A DNA stretch of 64,000 nucleotides, taken from the NCBI GenBank assembly GCA_022769125.1, contig JALEKN010000011.1, positions 1-64,000 of the forward strand. The letters run 5' to 3'. Every line of letters starts with the position of its first letter. Positions within the stretch are counted from its first letter, which is position 1. This DNA comes from Agathobacter sp. (GTDB taxonomy: Bacteria > Bacillota > Clostridia > Lachnospirales > Lachnospiraceae). The position numbers were made by a program, and so were the translations under genes. Of this stretch, positions 52,503 through 62,614 are shown piece after piece. The notes below the pieces were generated by a model. It saw only the letters and a list, made by a program, of their open reading frames with translations. It was not told where the DNA came from and did not search any database.

Positions 52503-53645
52503 ATGAAGAAGGTTGCGATACTTGGTTCGACAGGATCAATCGGAACGCAGACACTTGAAGTAATCGATGAACATAAGGACATAGAGGTTGTTGCTCTGGC
52601 GTGTGGACGCAATATCAGCCTTATGGAACAACAGATAAGAAAATTTAAGCCAAAGCTCGTAAGTGTATGGAGCAAAGAAGATGCGGCAGCACTTAAGACT
52701 GCAGTAGCAGATCTGTATGTGCAGGTAGTGTATGGCATGGAGGGACTTCTTGAGATTGCGACAATGCCGCAGATGGATATTCTTGTCACTGCAATCGTCG
52801 GAATGCTTGGAATTCGCCCAACGATCGCGGCAATCAAAGCCGGAAAAACCATCGCACTTGCAAACAAGGAAACCCTTGTTACAGCAGGACATATTATCAT
52901 GCCGCTTGCAAAGGAATGCAATGTTCCGATCCTGCCGGTTGATAGTGAGCATAGTGCGATTTTTCAATCATTAAACGGAGAACGAAATAATAAGATCGCA
53001 AAGATTCTTCTAACCGCTTCAGGAGGACCATTCCGTGGCAGGACAATCGACCAGCTTAAGGACATTCAGGTTGAAGATGCCTTAAAGCATCCGAATTGGG
53101 AGATGGGAAGGAAGATTACAATTGATTCTTCCACACTTGTAAATAAAGGCCTTGAAGTTATGGAAGCCAAATGGTTGTTTGATGTTACATTGGATCAGAT
53201 TCAGGTGGTCGTACATCCGCAGAGCGTGATTCATTCGGCTGTAGAGTATGAGGATGGCGCTGTCATCGCACAGCTTGGAACGCCAGATATGCGTCTGCCG
53301 ATCCAATACGCGCTCTACTATCCGAACCGCAGAAGCTTAAGTGGAAAACGGCTGGATCTGTTTGAACTTGGCCAGCTTACATTCGAACGACCGGATACAG
53401 AGACTTTCCGTGGACTTTCGCTTGCGTATCGCGCGATGGAACGAGGGGGGAATATCCCAACCGCATTCAATGCTGCAAATGAAAAGGCAGTGGCCATGTT
53501 CTTAAATCATAAGATAGGATACCTTGATATTATAGATATTATCGAGGCATCTATGGAGCAGTGTGCATTTAAAGAGAATCCGGATGTAAATGAGATTCTT
53601 GCAACAGAACAGGAAGTATATGATTTTATAGATAGCAGGTGGTAA
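52503..53645 (+). CDS. dxr: 1-deoxy-D-xylulose 5-phosphate reductoisomerase
   Basis: A 380-residue enzyme that converts DXP to MEP with NADPH, in the non-mevalonate isoprenoid pathway. Seen: NADPH-binding ILGSTGSIGTQTLEVI, ANKETLVTAG, metal-binding PVDSEHSAIFQ, and LLTASGGPFRG. AGGAGGAAC precedes ATG 52503, so the upstream in-frame ATG at 52479 is not used. ispG, from the same pathway, lies two genes downstream. Confidence 0.97.
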   Translation: MKKVAILGSTGSIGTQTLEVIDEHKDIEVVALACGRNISLMEQQIRKFKPKLVSVWSKEDAAALKTAVADLYVQVVYGMEGLLEIATMPQMDILVTAIVGMLGIRPTIAAIKAGKTIALANKETLVTAGHIIMPLAKECNVPILPVDSEHSAIFQSLNGERNNKIAKILLTASGGPFRGRTIDQLKDIQVEDALKHPNWEMGRKITIDSSTLVNKGLEVMEAKWLFDVTLDQIQVVVHPQSVIHSAVEYEDGAVIAQLGTPDMRLPIQYALYYPNRRSLSGKRLDLFELGQLTFERPDTETFRGLSLAYRAMERGGNIPTAFNAANEKAVAMFLNHKIGYLDIIDIIEASMEQCAFKENPDVNEILATEQEVYDFIDSRW

Positions 53646-53646
53646 T

Positions 53647-54684
53647 TTGAAAATTATAATCGCAATTCTCATTTTTAGTATCATAATTATTTTTCATGAA
53701 CTTGGTCATTTTTTGCTTGCAAAGGCAAACGGAATCCAGGTAAATGAATTTTCTTTGGGACTTGGGCCTACAATTATTGGATTCACCAAAGGGGAGACGA
53801 AATATTCCCTGAAGTTGCTTCCGTTTGGGGGAGCCTGCATGATGGAGGGAGAGGATGACAGCTCGGACAATCCGCGCGCATTTCCAAATAAATCAGTTTG
53901 GGCGAGAATGAGTGTAGTGTTTGCAGGGCCGTTTTTTAACTTTATCATGGCATTTGTTTTCGCATTTATTATCATCTGCTGTGTGGGATATGACGCCCCT
54001 GTTATCAATGATGTTATTGACGGATATGCTGCGCAGGAGGCCGGGATGCAGGGCGGAGATACAATCGTCAAGTTAAATGGATTTCATGTACATTTTTACC
54101 GGGAAGTAAGCTCGTATTCCACCTTTCATTATGGGGAGCCGGTCGAGGTAACCTATGAACGTGACGGACAGACTTACACGACAACGCTGACACCGAAGCT
54201 TGACGAGGAGAGTGGAAGATATTTGTATGGCTTTATCGGAAACAGTACTTATGTCAAGGGAAATATCGCAGAAAATGCTTTAAACGCACTCTATGAAGTA
54301 CGATTCTGGATTTACAACACGATACAGAGCCTAAAAATGCTATTTACAGGAGGGGCATCTGTCAACGACCTGTCGGGCCCGGTTGGTATCGTAAAGAATA
54401 TGGGAGATGTCTATGAGGAGACCGTCGCAAGCAGCGGATATTTCTATGCATTCCTTAATATGCTTTATTGGGGCGTATTGCTGTCTGCAAACCTTGGTGT
54501 AATGAACCTGTTGCCGCTTCCGGCACTCGATGGAGGAAGACTGGTGTTTTTGATCGTGGAAGCCATCCGCGGAAAGCGTGTTGACCCGGAGAAGGAGGGA
54601 TATGTTAACCTTATTGGTCTGGCACTTCTTCTATTATTGATGTTTGTTGTGATGTTTAATGATATCCGCAAGTTATTTATCTGA
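53647..54684 (+). CDS. rseP: Site-2 intramembrane metalloprotease RseP/RasP
   Basis: A 345-residue zinc protease in the membrane. HELGH at residues 17-21 gives the zinc-binding HExxH. A PDZ domain (about 120-200) contains AAQEAGMQGGDTIVKLNG. NLLPLPALDGGRLVFLI near the C-terminus carries the third ligand Asp. It cleaves membrane anti-sigma factors and signal-peptide remnants. The start is TTG 53647, only 1 bp after the dxr stop, with AGGTGG upstream. The stop overlaps the first ATG of ispG. Confidence 0.95.
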   Translation: MKIIIAILIFSIIIIFHELGHFLLAKANGIQVNEFSLGLGPTIIGFTKGETKYSLKLLPFGGACMMEGEDDSSDNPRAFPNKSVWARMSVVFAGPFFNFIMAFVFAFIIICCVGYDAPVINDVIDGYAAQEAGMQGGDTIVKLNGFHVHFYREVSSYSTFHYGEPVEVTYERDGQTYTTTLTPKLDEESGRYLYGFIGNSTYVKGNIAENALNALYEVRFWIYNTIQSLKMLFTGGASVNDLSGPVGIVKNMGDVYEETVASSGYFYAFLNMLYWGVLLSANLGVMNLLPLPALDGGRLVFLIVEAIRGKRVDPEKEGYVNLIGLALLLLLMFVVMFNDIRKLFI

Positions 54685-55766
54685 TGTATGACAGGAGTAT
54701 GAAGGTGGAAATGACAAGAAAGAATACAAAAGAGGTATATATCGGAAACCGCGTCATTGGAGGTGGCAATCCGATTCTAATCCAATCCATGACAAATACA
54801 AAGACGGAGAACGTGGCTGCAACTGTTGAGCAGATACATAAGCTTACTGCAGCCGGCTGTGATATTATCCGTTGTGCGGTTCCGACAATGGAAGCAGCGA
54901 CGGCACTTGGCGAGATCAAGAAGCAGATAGGGATTCCGCTTGTTGCAGACATCCATTTTGATTACAGGCTGGCGATTGCTGCTATGGAAAATGGTGCAGA
55001 TAAGATTCGAATCAATCCGGGAAACATCGGAAGTGTTGAGCACGTAAAGGCGGTGGTTGATGTTGCAAAGGAGCGGAATATTCCAATCCGCGTGGGGGTA
55101 AACAGTGGATCTTTAGAAAAGAATCTTGTGGAGAAGTACCACGGTGTAACAGCAGAAGGAATTGTGGAAAGCGCTCTTGATAAGGTACATCTGATCGAGG
55201 ATATGGGCTATGATAATCTTGTAATCAGCATCAAGTCCTCAGATGTTCTCATGTGTGTAAGGGCTCATGAACTGATTGCGGAAAAGACGGATCATCCGCT
55301 CCATGTTGGTATTACAGAAGCGGGTACACTTATTAGTGGGAACATCAAGTCTGCCATCGGACTTGGACTTATTTTAAGTCAGGGAATCGGCGATACCATC
55401 CGCGTATCTTTGACCGGAGACCCGAGTGAGGAGATCAAGTCTGCAAAGCTGATCCTTCGTACACTTGGTATCCGCAAAGGTGGTGTGGAGGTGGTATCCT
55501 GCCCGACCTGCGGAAGAACGCAGATTGATCTGATTTCACTCGCAAATCAGGTAGAGACTTTGGTGGCCGGATATCCGCTCGATATTAAGGTGGCTGTCAT
55601 GGGCTGTGTGGTAAATGGACCAGGAGAGGCAAAAGAGGCGGACTTAGGCATCGCAGGAGGAATCGGAGAGGGACTTATCATCAAACATGGAGAGGTCTTT
55701 AAGAAGGTGCCGGAGGCAGAACTTTTGCCGGCGCTTCGCTATGAATTGGATCATTGGGGTGAGTAA
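54684..55766 (+). CDS. ispG: 4-hydroxy-3-methylbut-2-enyl-diphosphate synthase
   Basis: Up to 360 residues. IspG reduces MEcPP to HMBPP using a 4Fe-4S cluster. Seen: GGNPILIQSMTNTKTENVAA in the TIM barrel, KIRINPGNIG, and the C-terminal cluster cysteines in SCPTCGRTQIDL and VMGCVVNGPGEAKEADLG. The start is uncertain. ATG 54684 overlaps the rseP stop, while GTG 54705 and ATG 54711 are better placed after AGGAG (54693-54697). It replaces proS, which lies at this spot in B. subtilis. Confidence 0.95.
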   Translation: MYDRSMKVEMTRKNTKEVYIGNRVIGGGNPILIQSMTNTKTENVAATVEQIHKLTAAGCDIIRCAVPTMEAATALGEIKKQIGIPLVADIHFDYRLAIAAMENGADKIRINPGNIGSVEHVKAVVDVAKERNIPIRVGVNSGSLEKNLVEKYHGVTAEGIVESALDKVHLIEDMGYDNLVISIKSSDVLMCVRAHELIAEKTDHPLHVGITEAGTLISGNIKSAIGLGLILSQGIGDTIRVSLTGDPSEEIKSAKLILRTLGIRKGGVEVVSCPTCGRTQIDLISLANQVETLVAGYPLDIKVAVMGCVVNGPGEAKEADLGIAGGIGEGLIIKHGEVFKKVPEAELLPALRYELDHWGE

Positions 55767-55768
55767 TT

Positions 55769-58700
55769 ATGTCAAAGGCATTTGCGGAAGTATTTCCAAC
55801 GCTTAAGCTTGACGAAGAATTAAAAAGATTGTTGGATACCGCTGAGGTAACCAAGATAAGTGCGAATCATGATCACAGTCATATTCGCATTTATTTGCTT
55901 GCAGAAAGACTGATCTTTAAAAGTAAAATATGGAAACTTGAAGAGGAAATCAAGAGCCAGATATTTGCAAATCAGAATGTTGCGGTCAAGATTATTGAAA
56001 AATTCCGCCTTTCAGAACAATATAACGCAAAAACATTAACAGAAATCTATTTCGATAGTGTACTTGAGGAGCTTTATGCATATAGTGTCCTTGAGTATAA
56101 TCTGCTTCGCACGGCGAAAAAGGAGTTTGATAAGCCGAATCACCTGATCCTTACCTTGGAGAAAACAATTATTGCAAAAACACGCACAAACGAGCTTCTG
56201 GAGTTTTTGGAGAAGATCTACTGTGAGCGCTGCGGTATGGATTTGATCATTCAGGTGGAGTATTCCGAACCGGCAGAAAGCAAATACCGGCAGAATGCTG
56301 AGAAGCAAATTCGACTTGAGGTGCAACAGATCGTAGAACGCACCGGGATGGCGTTAAAGCGCAACGCAGAGGGCGGTGAAAATGGCGTAGAAAATGCGGA
56401 TAAAGCACAAGATGAGCTGCTTGTTGCTCCGGAGAACACAACGAATAGTGTAGAATCGAAAGCATCAAAAGCAAAATCTGGTGAAGGAAAAGCTGCAAAA
56501 GAGAAACCGAAGTTTGAAAAAAAAGGCGAATTCCGTCGCAAATTCGAGCGCGATTCCATGAAAAAGTCCGACAATCCGGATGTAATCTACGGAAGAGATT
56601 TTGAGGATGAGAGCATCGATATTGCAAAGATTGACGGACCGATCGGCGAGGTGGCGATCCGCGGCAAGATTCTTACGGTTGAAACACGCGAGATACGGAA
56701 TGAGAGAACTATTGTTATCTTTTCCATTACAGACTTTACCGACACGATGGTGGTTAAAGTATTTTCACATAATGAGCAGCTGGATGATCTGCTTTCCGGA
56801 ATCAAGCCGGGAGCATTTGTCCGCTTAAAGGGTATTGCAACGATTGATAAGTTTGACAGTGACCTGACGATCGGATCAATCATCGGAATCAAAAAAATTC
56901 CGGATTTTACATCAATCCGAATGGATACCGCTCCGGAAAAGCGAGTGGAACTGCATTGCCATAATAAGATGAGTGATATGGACGGAGTATCGGATGTTAA
57001 GGATATCGTAAAACGTGCCATGAAATGGGGGCATAAGGCAATCGCAATTACCGACCACGGCGACGTGCAGGCATTTACAGACGCAAATCATGTAGTAGAG
57101 GGTGTGGACAATTTCAAGCTGATCTATGGAGTTGAGGCATATCTGGTTGATGATTTAAAGGACATTGTGACAAACTGCAAGGGGCAGTCGCTTGACGATA
57201 AATATGTTGTCTTTGATATTGAAACAACGGGATTCAGTCCGAAGGTAAATAAGATTATTGAAATTGGAGCAGTCAAGGTAGAGAACGGAGCAATCACAGA
57301 CAAATTTTCAACCTTTGTAAATCCTCAGGTACCGATTCCGTTCCGCATTGAGGAACTGACCTCCATCAAAGATGATATGGTAGTCGGATATCCAACGATT
57401 GATGTGATCCTTCCGCAATTTGTGGAATTCTGTAAAGACTGTATTATGGTTGCACATAATGCGGATTTTGATATGAGCTTCATTTTAAAAAATTGTGAGG
57501 AACTTGGAATTGACTTTGCGCCGACTTACGTGGATACGGTAGCGTTGGCCCGCATTCTGTTACCATCCCTGAATCGTTTTAAGCTCGATACGGTTGCCAA
57601 GGCGGTCGGTGTGTCTTTGGAAAATCATCATCGCGCGGTTGATGATGCAGGGTGTACGGCAGAAATTTTTGTGAAATTTATACCAATGTTAAAAGACCGG
57701 GGCGCAAATACACTTGCTGAGGTCAATAAACTTGCAAATGCATCGGCGGAGAACATCAAGAAGATGCCTACTTACCATGCAATCATTCTTGCAACCTGTG
57801 ATCAGGGAAGGACGAATCTGTACCATCTGATCTCATTGTCGCATATCAAGTACTATCATAGAAGACCACGTATTCCAAAGAGTGAGTTCTTAAAATACCG
57901 CAATGGTCTTTTGATCGGATCGGCCTGCGAGGCGGGAGAACTTTACCGCGCAATCTTAAACGGCAGGGGAGATGAGGAAATAGCGCGACTAGTTGATTTC
58001 TATGATTATCTGGAAATACAGCCGCTTGGCAACAATGCATTTATGATCCGGGATGAGGAGTCCCCAATCGCTGATGACAATGACCTGATTGACATCAACA
58101 AAAAAATTGTTTCGCTTGGAGAGCAATTCCATAAGCCTGTTGTTGCGACCTGTGATGTGCATTTTCTTGATCCGGAGGATGAAATCTACCGGAGAATCAT
58201 CATGGCAGGAAAGGGCTTTGATGATGCAGATCAGCAGGCACCGCTTTTCCTTCGAACAACGGAGGAAATGTTAAAGGAGTTTGAGTATCTTGGTTCAGCA
58301 AAGGCAGAGGAGGTTGTCATAACAAATACAAACATGATCGCGGATATGTGTGAGCGAATTTCACCGGTCCGTCCGGATAAATGTCCGCCGGTTATCGAGA
58401 ATTCAGATCAGATGCTGCGCGATATCTGTTACAACAAGGCTCATAAGATGTACGGAGATGAACTCCCTTCCGTTGTAAAAGAACGACTTGACCGTGAACT
58501 AAACTCTATCATCGGTAATGGCTACGCGGTTATGTATATCATTGCACAGAAATTGGTATGGAAGTCGAATGAGGATGGTTATCTGGTTGGATCGCGAGGA
58601 TCTGTCGGAAGTTCCTTTGCGGCAACAATGGCCGGTATCACGGAAGTTAACCCACTTCATGCGCATTATCTTTGCACCAATTGTAAGTACAGTGATTTCG

Positions 58701-60295
58701 ACTCGGAGCTTGTGCAGTCATATTCCGGGCGCGGCGGCTGTGATATGCCGGATGCCATCTGTCCGAAGTGCGGAAGACCGCTTTCAAAGGAAGGGTTTGA
58801 CATTCCATTTGAGACATTCCTTGGATTTAAAGGAAATAAAGAGCCGGATATAGACCTGAATTTCTCAGGAGAATATCAGAGTAAGGCGCATAAGTACACG
58901 GAGGTTATCTTCGGGGAAGGGCAGACCTTTAAGGCCGGTACGATCGGTACGCTTGCGGATAAAACAGCATATGGATATGTAAAGAATTACTTTGAAGAGC
59001 GTGGTGTACATAAAAGAAGCTGTGAAATCGACCGGATTGCTGCAGGCTGTGTTGGAATCCATCGAACGACCGGACAGCATCCGGGTGGTATCGTTGTTCT
59101 TCCGGTGGGGGAGGATATTGATACATTTACTCCCGTACAGCGACCGGCAAATGATATGACGGTTGATATTACAACCACACACTTTGATTACCATTCCATT
59201 GACCATAACCTTTTGAAGCTTGATATTCTCGGACACGATGATCCGACCATGATCCGAATGCTTCAGGACCTTACCGGTGTTGATCCAACGCAGATTCCAC
59301 TTGATGACCAGGCAGTTATGTCACTGTTTCAGAATACTTCTGCACTTGGTATCAAACCGGAAGATATCGGAGGATGCAAATTGGGAGCACTGGGAATTCC
59401 GGAGTTTGGTACCGATTTCGCGATGGGCATGTTAATTGACACCCAGCCGAAGGAGTTCTCCGATCTGATCCGTATCGCCGGACTTTCCCATGGAACGGAT
59501 GTATGGTTAGGCAACGCACAGACATTGATCCAAGAGGGGACGGCAACAATTTCCACTGCAATCTGTACGCGAGATGACATCATGATCTACCTGATCAGTA
59601 TGGGACTTGATTCCGAGGAATCCTTTAAGATCATGGAGGCTGTCCGAAAGGGTACGGTCGCCAAGAAAAAATGTGACAAGTGGCCTGAGTGGAAGGCTGA
59701 TATGATCGCGCACGGCGTTCCGGATTGGTATATCTGGTCCTGCGAGAAAATCAAGTACATGTTCCCGAAGGCACATGCTGCGGCATACGTTATGATGGCG
59801 TGGCGCATCGCGTATTGTAAAGTCTTTTATCCGCTTGCATACTATGCAGCTTTTTTCTCCATTCGTGCAACCGGATTCAGTTATGAACTGATGTGCCAGG
59901 GAAAAGAGCGGTTGAACAATTACCTTGATGAATATAAAAAGATGGAAAATCCGTCCAAGAAGGATCAGGATACGATCCGTGACATGCGTATTGTACAGGA
60001 GATGTATGCGCGTGGTTTTGATTTTATGCCGATCGATGTATATCGGGCACAGCCACATCGTTTTCAGATTATCGACGGGAAGCTGATGCCATCCTTCAAC
60101 AGCATCGATGGTCTTGGTGACAATGCCGCAATTGCAATCGCGGAGGCTGCAAAGGATGGCCCATTTTTATCGAAAGATGATTTCAGGGAACGAACCAAGG
60201 TGTCCAAGAACGTCACCGATCTGATGGCAGACCTTGGGTTACTTGGTGATATTCCGGAGTCGAACCAGCTGTCGCTGTTTGATTTTGGGGCGTAG
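55769..60295 (+). CDS. polC: DNA polymerase III alpha subunit, Gram-positive type
   Basis: A 1508-residue replicative polymerase. In order: N-terminal domain (about 1-200); an OB fold (about 280-390); a PHP domain with ELHCHNKMSDMDG and AITDHGDVQAF, split by a proofreading exonuclease (about 470-640) with VVFDIETTGFSP, VAHNADFDM and HRAVDDAGC; then the polymerase core with PDIDLNFSGEYQ and a four-Cys zinc site around CTNCKYSD and CPKCGRPL. The C-terminus ends NQLSLFDFGA, a clamp-binding QLSLF motif. A Lys/Glu-rich linker (about 205-265) is long. It ends 9 bp from a convergent gene. Confidence 0.98.
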   Translation: MSKAFAEVFPTLKLDEELKRLLDTAEVTKISANHDHSHIRIYLLAERLIFKSKIWKLEEEIKSQIFANQNVAVKIIEKFRLSEQYNAKTLTEIYFDSVLEELYAYSVLEYNLLRTAKKEFDKPNHLILTLEKTIIAKTRTNELLEFLEKIYCERCGMDLIIQVEYSEPAESKYRQNAEKQIRLEVQQIVERTGMALKRNAEGGENGVENADKAQDELLVAPENTTNSVESKASKAKSGEGKAAKEKPKFEKKGEFRRKFERDSMKKSDNPDVIYGRDFEDESIDIAKIDGPIGEVAIRGKILTVETREIRNERTIVIFSITDFTDTMVVKVFSHNEQLDDLLSGIKPGAFVRLKGIATIDKFDSDLTIGSIIGIKKIPDFTSIRMDTAPEKRVELHCHNKMSDMDGVSDVKDIVKRAMKWGHKAIAITDHGDVQAFTDANHVVEGVDNFKLIYGVEAYLVDDLKDIVTNCKGQSLDDKYVVFDIETTGFSPKVNKIIEIGAVKVENGAITDKFSTFVNPQVPIPFRIEELTSIKDDMVVGYPTIDVILPQFVEFCKDCIMVAHNADFDMSFILKNCEELGIDFAPTYVDTVALARILLPSLNRFKLDTVAKAVGVSLENHHRAVDDAGCTAEIFVKFIPMLKDRGANTLAEVNKLANASAENIKKMPTYHAIILATCDQGRTNLYHLISLSHIKYYHRRPRIPKSEFLKYRNGLLIGSACEAGELYRAILNGRGDEEIARLVDFYDYLEIQPLGNNAFMIRDEESPIADDNDLIDINKKIVSLGEQFHKPVVATCDVHFLDPEDEIYRRIIMAGKGFDDADQQAPLFLRTTEEMLKEFEYLGSAKAEEVVITNTNMIADMCERISPVRPDKCPPVIENSDQMLRDICYNKAHKMYGDELPSVVKERLDRELNSIIGNGYAVMYIIAQKLVWKSNEDGYLVGSRGSVGSSFAATMAGITEVNPLHAHYLCTNCKYSDFDSELVQSYSGRGGCDMPDAICPKCGRPLSKEGFDIPFETFLGFKGNKEPDIDLNFSGEYQSKAHKYTEVIFGEGQTFKAGTIGTLADKTAYGYVKNYFEERGVHKRSCEIDRIAAGCVGIHRTTGQHPGGIVVLPVGEDIDTFTPVQRPANDMTVDITTTHFDYHSIDHNLLKLDILGHDDPTMIRMLQDLTGVDPTQIPLDDQAVMSLFQNTSALGIKPEDIGGCKLGALGIPEFGTDFAMGMLIDTQPKEFSDLIRIAGLSHGTDVWLGNAQTLIQEGTATISTAICTRDDIMIYLISMGLDSEESFKIMEAVRKGTVAKKKCDKWPEWKADMIAHGVPDWYIWSCEKIKYMFPKAHAAAYVMMAWRIAYCKVFYPLAYYAAFFSIRATGFSYELMCQGKERLNNYLDEYKKMENPSKKDQDTIRDMRIVQEMYARGFDFMPIDVYRAQPHRFQIIDGKLMPSFNSIDGLGDNAAIAIAEAAKDGPFLSKDDFRERTKVSKNVTDLMADLGLLGDIPESNQLSLFDFGA

Positions 60296-60304
60296 GCGGG
60301 ATAA

Positions 60305-61330
60305 CTACTTTTTATCCTCGATCCGTCCCGGAGAAAAGCGGGTTAGTTCACCTGGATTTGAGGTAGGTGTGTAGTATACCTGTCCGGTAAAATAATCGGT
60401 AAAGTAAATATAGTAGCTCGTGACATTGATACAGCTGTATGTTCCGAGCGCAAGTTCCCTTGCATTGCTGCCGTCATTTTTGATCATGCACAGTGCAGGG
60501 GATTCTTTGTCATAGCGCTGATAGTAGATGTAACTGCCATAGACATTGTAAGTATCAATGCTGTCTGTTGTCAGGACTGTTGGATTGCCGGTGTGTATGT
60601 TTGTATGGACAAGAGCGTTGTTCTGATCTACATCCAGATAATAGGCATTACCATCACCGGAAACCGTCGGTTTATAGCTGTTGCAGCTATAAACCTGATA
60701 TGTACTGTCGGTGGCTGTGTCATATATCCAGATACTTCCATCCGTTGACATATTGTTGTAGTAGAAATACTGTCCATCGCTGCTGCAGGTAAACTGGTAA
60801 GTATCGGAAAGCTTTGTCCGCTCTGTACCATCTATTTTTATCTTATACAATGTGGTTGCGGTTTCGGTATCGTAGTGCAGATAGTAGATATAGTTTCCAA
60901 TCAGTGAGGCATACAGGCATGGATCGGGATCGAGAACGGTTACATGGGAATCCTTGCGATCTAGGCGGCACAGGCTGTTGTTGTGAAATGAAAAAAAATT
61001 GTGCCCGGCTGCAGAAAGATCGTTATCCCGGACATAATAGACATAATGACTGTCGGCATTTATGTACATTACGGTGTCATTACAGAGCTTTTTGAGATTG
61101 CCGCCATTGGCATCCATTGAATAAAGCCGGTTTTCATCATCCGGATTTGCAAAAAAGACAACGCCGTTATTTTCGCAGAATAATCCTGCATTGTACAGAT
61201 TGCCTGCGGTGTTGCCATTGATATAATTCGTGTTAAAAATAATACGGCTGCTGAAATGCTTGTACACAAAAAGCCCGGTACAGCCGAGAAAAATAAGCAC
61301 AATAAGTGCCCGGATCATAAATTTACGCAT
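60305..61330 (-). CDS. DUF5050 beta-propeller protein, membrane-anchored or secreted
   Basis: A 341-residue protein with an N-terminal signal anchor (about 7-23) and then repeated beta-strand units of the type YIYYLHYDTETATTLYKI, GQYFYYNNMSTDGSIWIYD and SYIYYQRYDKESPALCMI. These are typical of DUF5050 propellers of clostridia. Very rich in Tyr. Function unknown; extracellular binding is likely. GGAGGAAAC precedes its ATG at 61330. The gene converges on polC with 9 bp between stops and no visible terminator, and diverges from pheA. Confidence 0.85.
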   Translation of the reverse strand: MRKFMIRALIVLIFLGCTGLFVYKHFSSRIIFNTNYINGNTAGNLYNAGLFCENNGVVFFANPDDENRLYSMDANGGNLKKLCNDTVMYINADSHYVYYVRDNDLSAAGHNFFSFHNNSLCRLDRKDSHVTVLDPDPCLYASLIGNYIYYLHYDTETATTLYKIKIDGTERTKLSDTYQFTCSSDGQYFYYNNMSTDGSIWIYDTATDSTYQVYSCNSYKPTVSGDGNAYYLDVDQNNALVHTNIHTGNPTVLTTDSIDTYNVYGSYIYYQRYDKESPALCMIKNDGSNARELALGTYSCINVTSYYIYFTDYFTGQVYYTPTSNPGELTRFSPGRIEDKK

Positions 61331-61350
61331 AATGTTTCCTCCTGATTTGT

Positions 61351-61379
61351 ATTATATATTTTACAAGCATTTCACGCAA
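61351..61379 (-). promoter_or_regulatory. Promoter of the DUF5050 gene
   Basis: On the minus strand TTGCGT (61374-61379) is followed by 17 bp and TATAAT (61351-61356). The start codon lies 21 bp further on. Confidence 0.65.
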
Positions 61380-61386
61380 GGCAGTC

Positions 61387-61415
61387 TTGCCATTCCAGCG
61401 GTTTTATACTATATT
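61387..61415 (+). promoter_or_regulatory. Promoter of pheA
   Basis: TTGCCA (61387-61392), a 17-bp spacer and TATATT (61410-61415). Its -35 box lies 7 bp from that of the divergent DUF5050 promoter, so one bound regulator could affect both. No T-box or leader peptide is visible in the short leader. Confidence 0.55.
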
Positions 61416-61470
61416 TTTATTAAGACAAACGGCGGATGAAAACACCGCAAAAACAACAGATGGAGTGATT

Positions 61471-62601
61471 ATGAAGGACTTACTCGAACTAAGAAACGAA
61501 ATTGACAAGATCGACAACCAGATCGTAGAGCTTTACGAGAAGCGCATGGAAGTGGCAGAGGGTGTTGCACAGTATAAGATCGCAAACCACAAGCCGGTAT
61601 TTGACAGGGAGCGCGAGCACCAGAAGCTGATGACACTTTCTGCGAAAGCGCATTCGGATTTTAACAGAAATGGCATCCGGGAACTGTTCGACCAGATCAT
61701 GGCGATGAGCCGTAAGAAGCAATACCAGCTTTTGAGTGAAAATGGTATCCGGGAAGAAATCGGCTTTACTCCGGTAGACGAGCTGGATTTTGAGAATGCA
61801 CGTATCGTCTTTCAAGGTGTGGAGGGTGCTTACAGTGAGCAGGCAATGAAAGAATATTTCGGCAGCCACTGTGACAACTATCATGTGGATACGTGGAAAG
61901 ATGCAATGGAAGCGATAAAGAATGGAGAGGCAGATTATGCTGTTCTTCCAATTGAAAATTCCTCCGCAGGAATTGTATCCGAGAATTATGATCTTATGGT
62001 TGCCTACGACAATTACATTGTAGGAGAGCAGATTATACCGATTGAGCATGCACTGCTAGGACTTCCAACAGCCAATTTGTCGGATATCTGCACCGTATAT
62101 TCCCATCCGCAGGCACTTATGCAGTGTGGAGAGTATTTTGAGGAACACCGCGGCTGGGAGAAGATCAGCTTGAAAAATACTGCCATGGCAGCCAAGAAAG
62201 TCAAAGATGACGGCATTGCTTCACAGGCGGCAATCGCAAGTAAAATTACCGCGGATATTTATGGGTTAAAGGTACTTGAGAACGCAATCCAGGACAATAA
62301 GAACAACAAGACACGCTTTATCATTGTGACAGGTAAGAAGATATACCGTCAGAAAGCTGCAAAGATGAGTATCTGTTTTGAGATTCCTCACGAAAGCGGT
62401 TCTCTGTATCGTATGCTCTCACATTTTATCTACAACAATCTAAATATGACGAATATCCAGTCCCGGCCGATTGGGGACCGCAATTGGGAATATCGCTTTT
62501 TCGTAGACTTCGAGGGTACCTTTGAAGATACCGCAGTACAGAATGCACTGCGCGGGCTTCGCGAGGAGACCACCTACCTCAAAATCCTCGGAACCTACTA
62601 A
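61471..62601 (+). CDS. pheA: Bifunctional chorismate mutase / prephenate dehydratase
   Basis: A 376-residue enzyme of phenylalanine synthesis. The N-terminal AroQ chorismate mutase (about 1-90) begins LLELRNEIDKIDNQIVELY. The prephenate dehydratase domain (about 108-290) has VFQGVEGAYSEQAMKEYFG, VLPIENSSAGIVSENYDLM and NKTRFIIV, with the catalytic Thr-Arg-Phe. The C-terminal ACT domain (about 300-376) with CFEIPHESGSLYRML binds phenylalanine for feedback control. ATG 61471 has GGAGTG upstream; the longer open frame to 61387 lies in the promoter. Confidence 0.97.
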   Translation: MKDLLELRNEIDKIDNQIVELYEKRMEVAEGVAQYKIANHKPVFDREREHQKLMTLSAKAHSDFNRNGIRELFDQIMAMSRKKQYQLLSENGIREEIGFTPVDELDFENARIVFQGVEGAYSEQAMKEYFGSHCDNYHVDTWKDAMEAIKNGEADYAVLPIENSSAGIVSENYDLMVAYDNYIVGEQIIPIEHALLGLPTANLSDICTVYSHPQALMQCGEYFEEHRGWEKISLKNTAMAAKKVKDDGIASQAAIASKITADIYGLKVLENAIQDNKNNKTRFIIVTGKKIYRQKAAKMSICFEIPHESGSLYRMLSHFIYNNLNMTNIQSRPIGDRNWEYRFFVDFEGTFEDTAVQNALRGLREETTYLKILGTY

Positions 62602-62614
62602 TCATACAATCACA

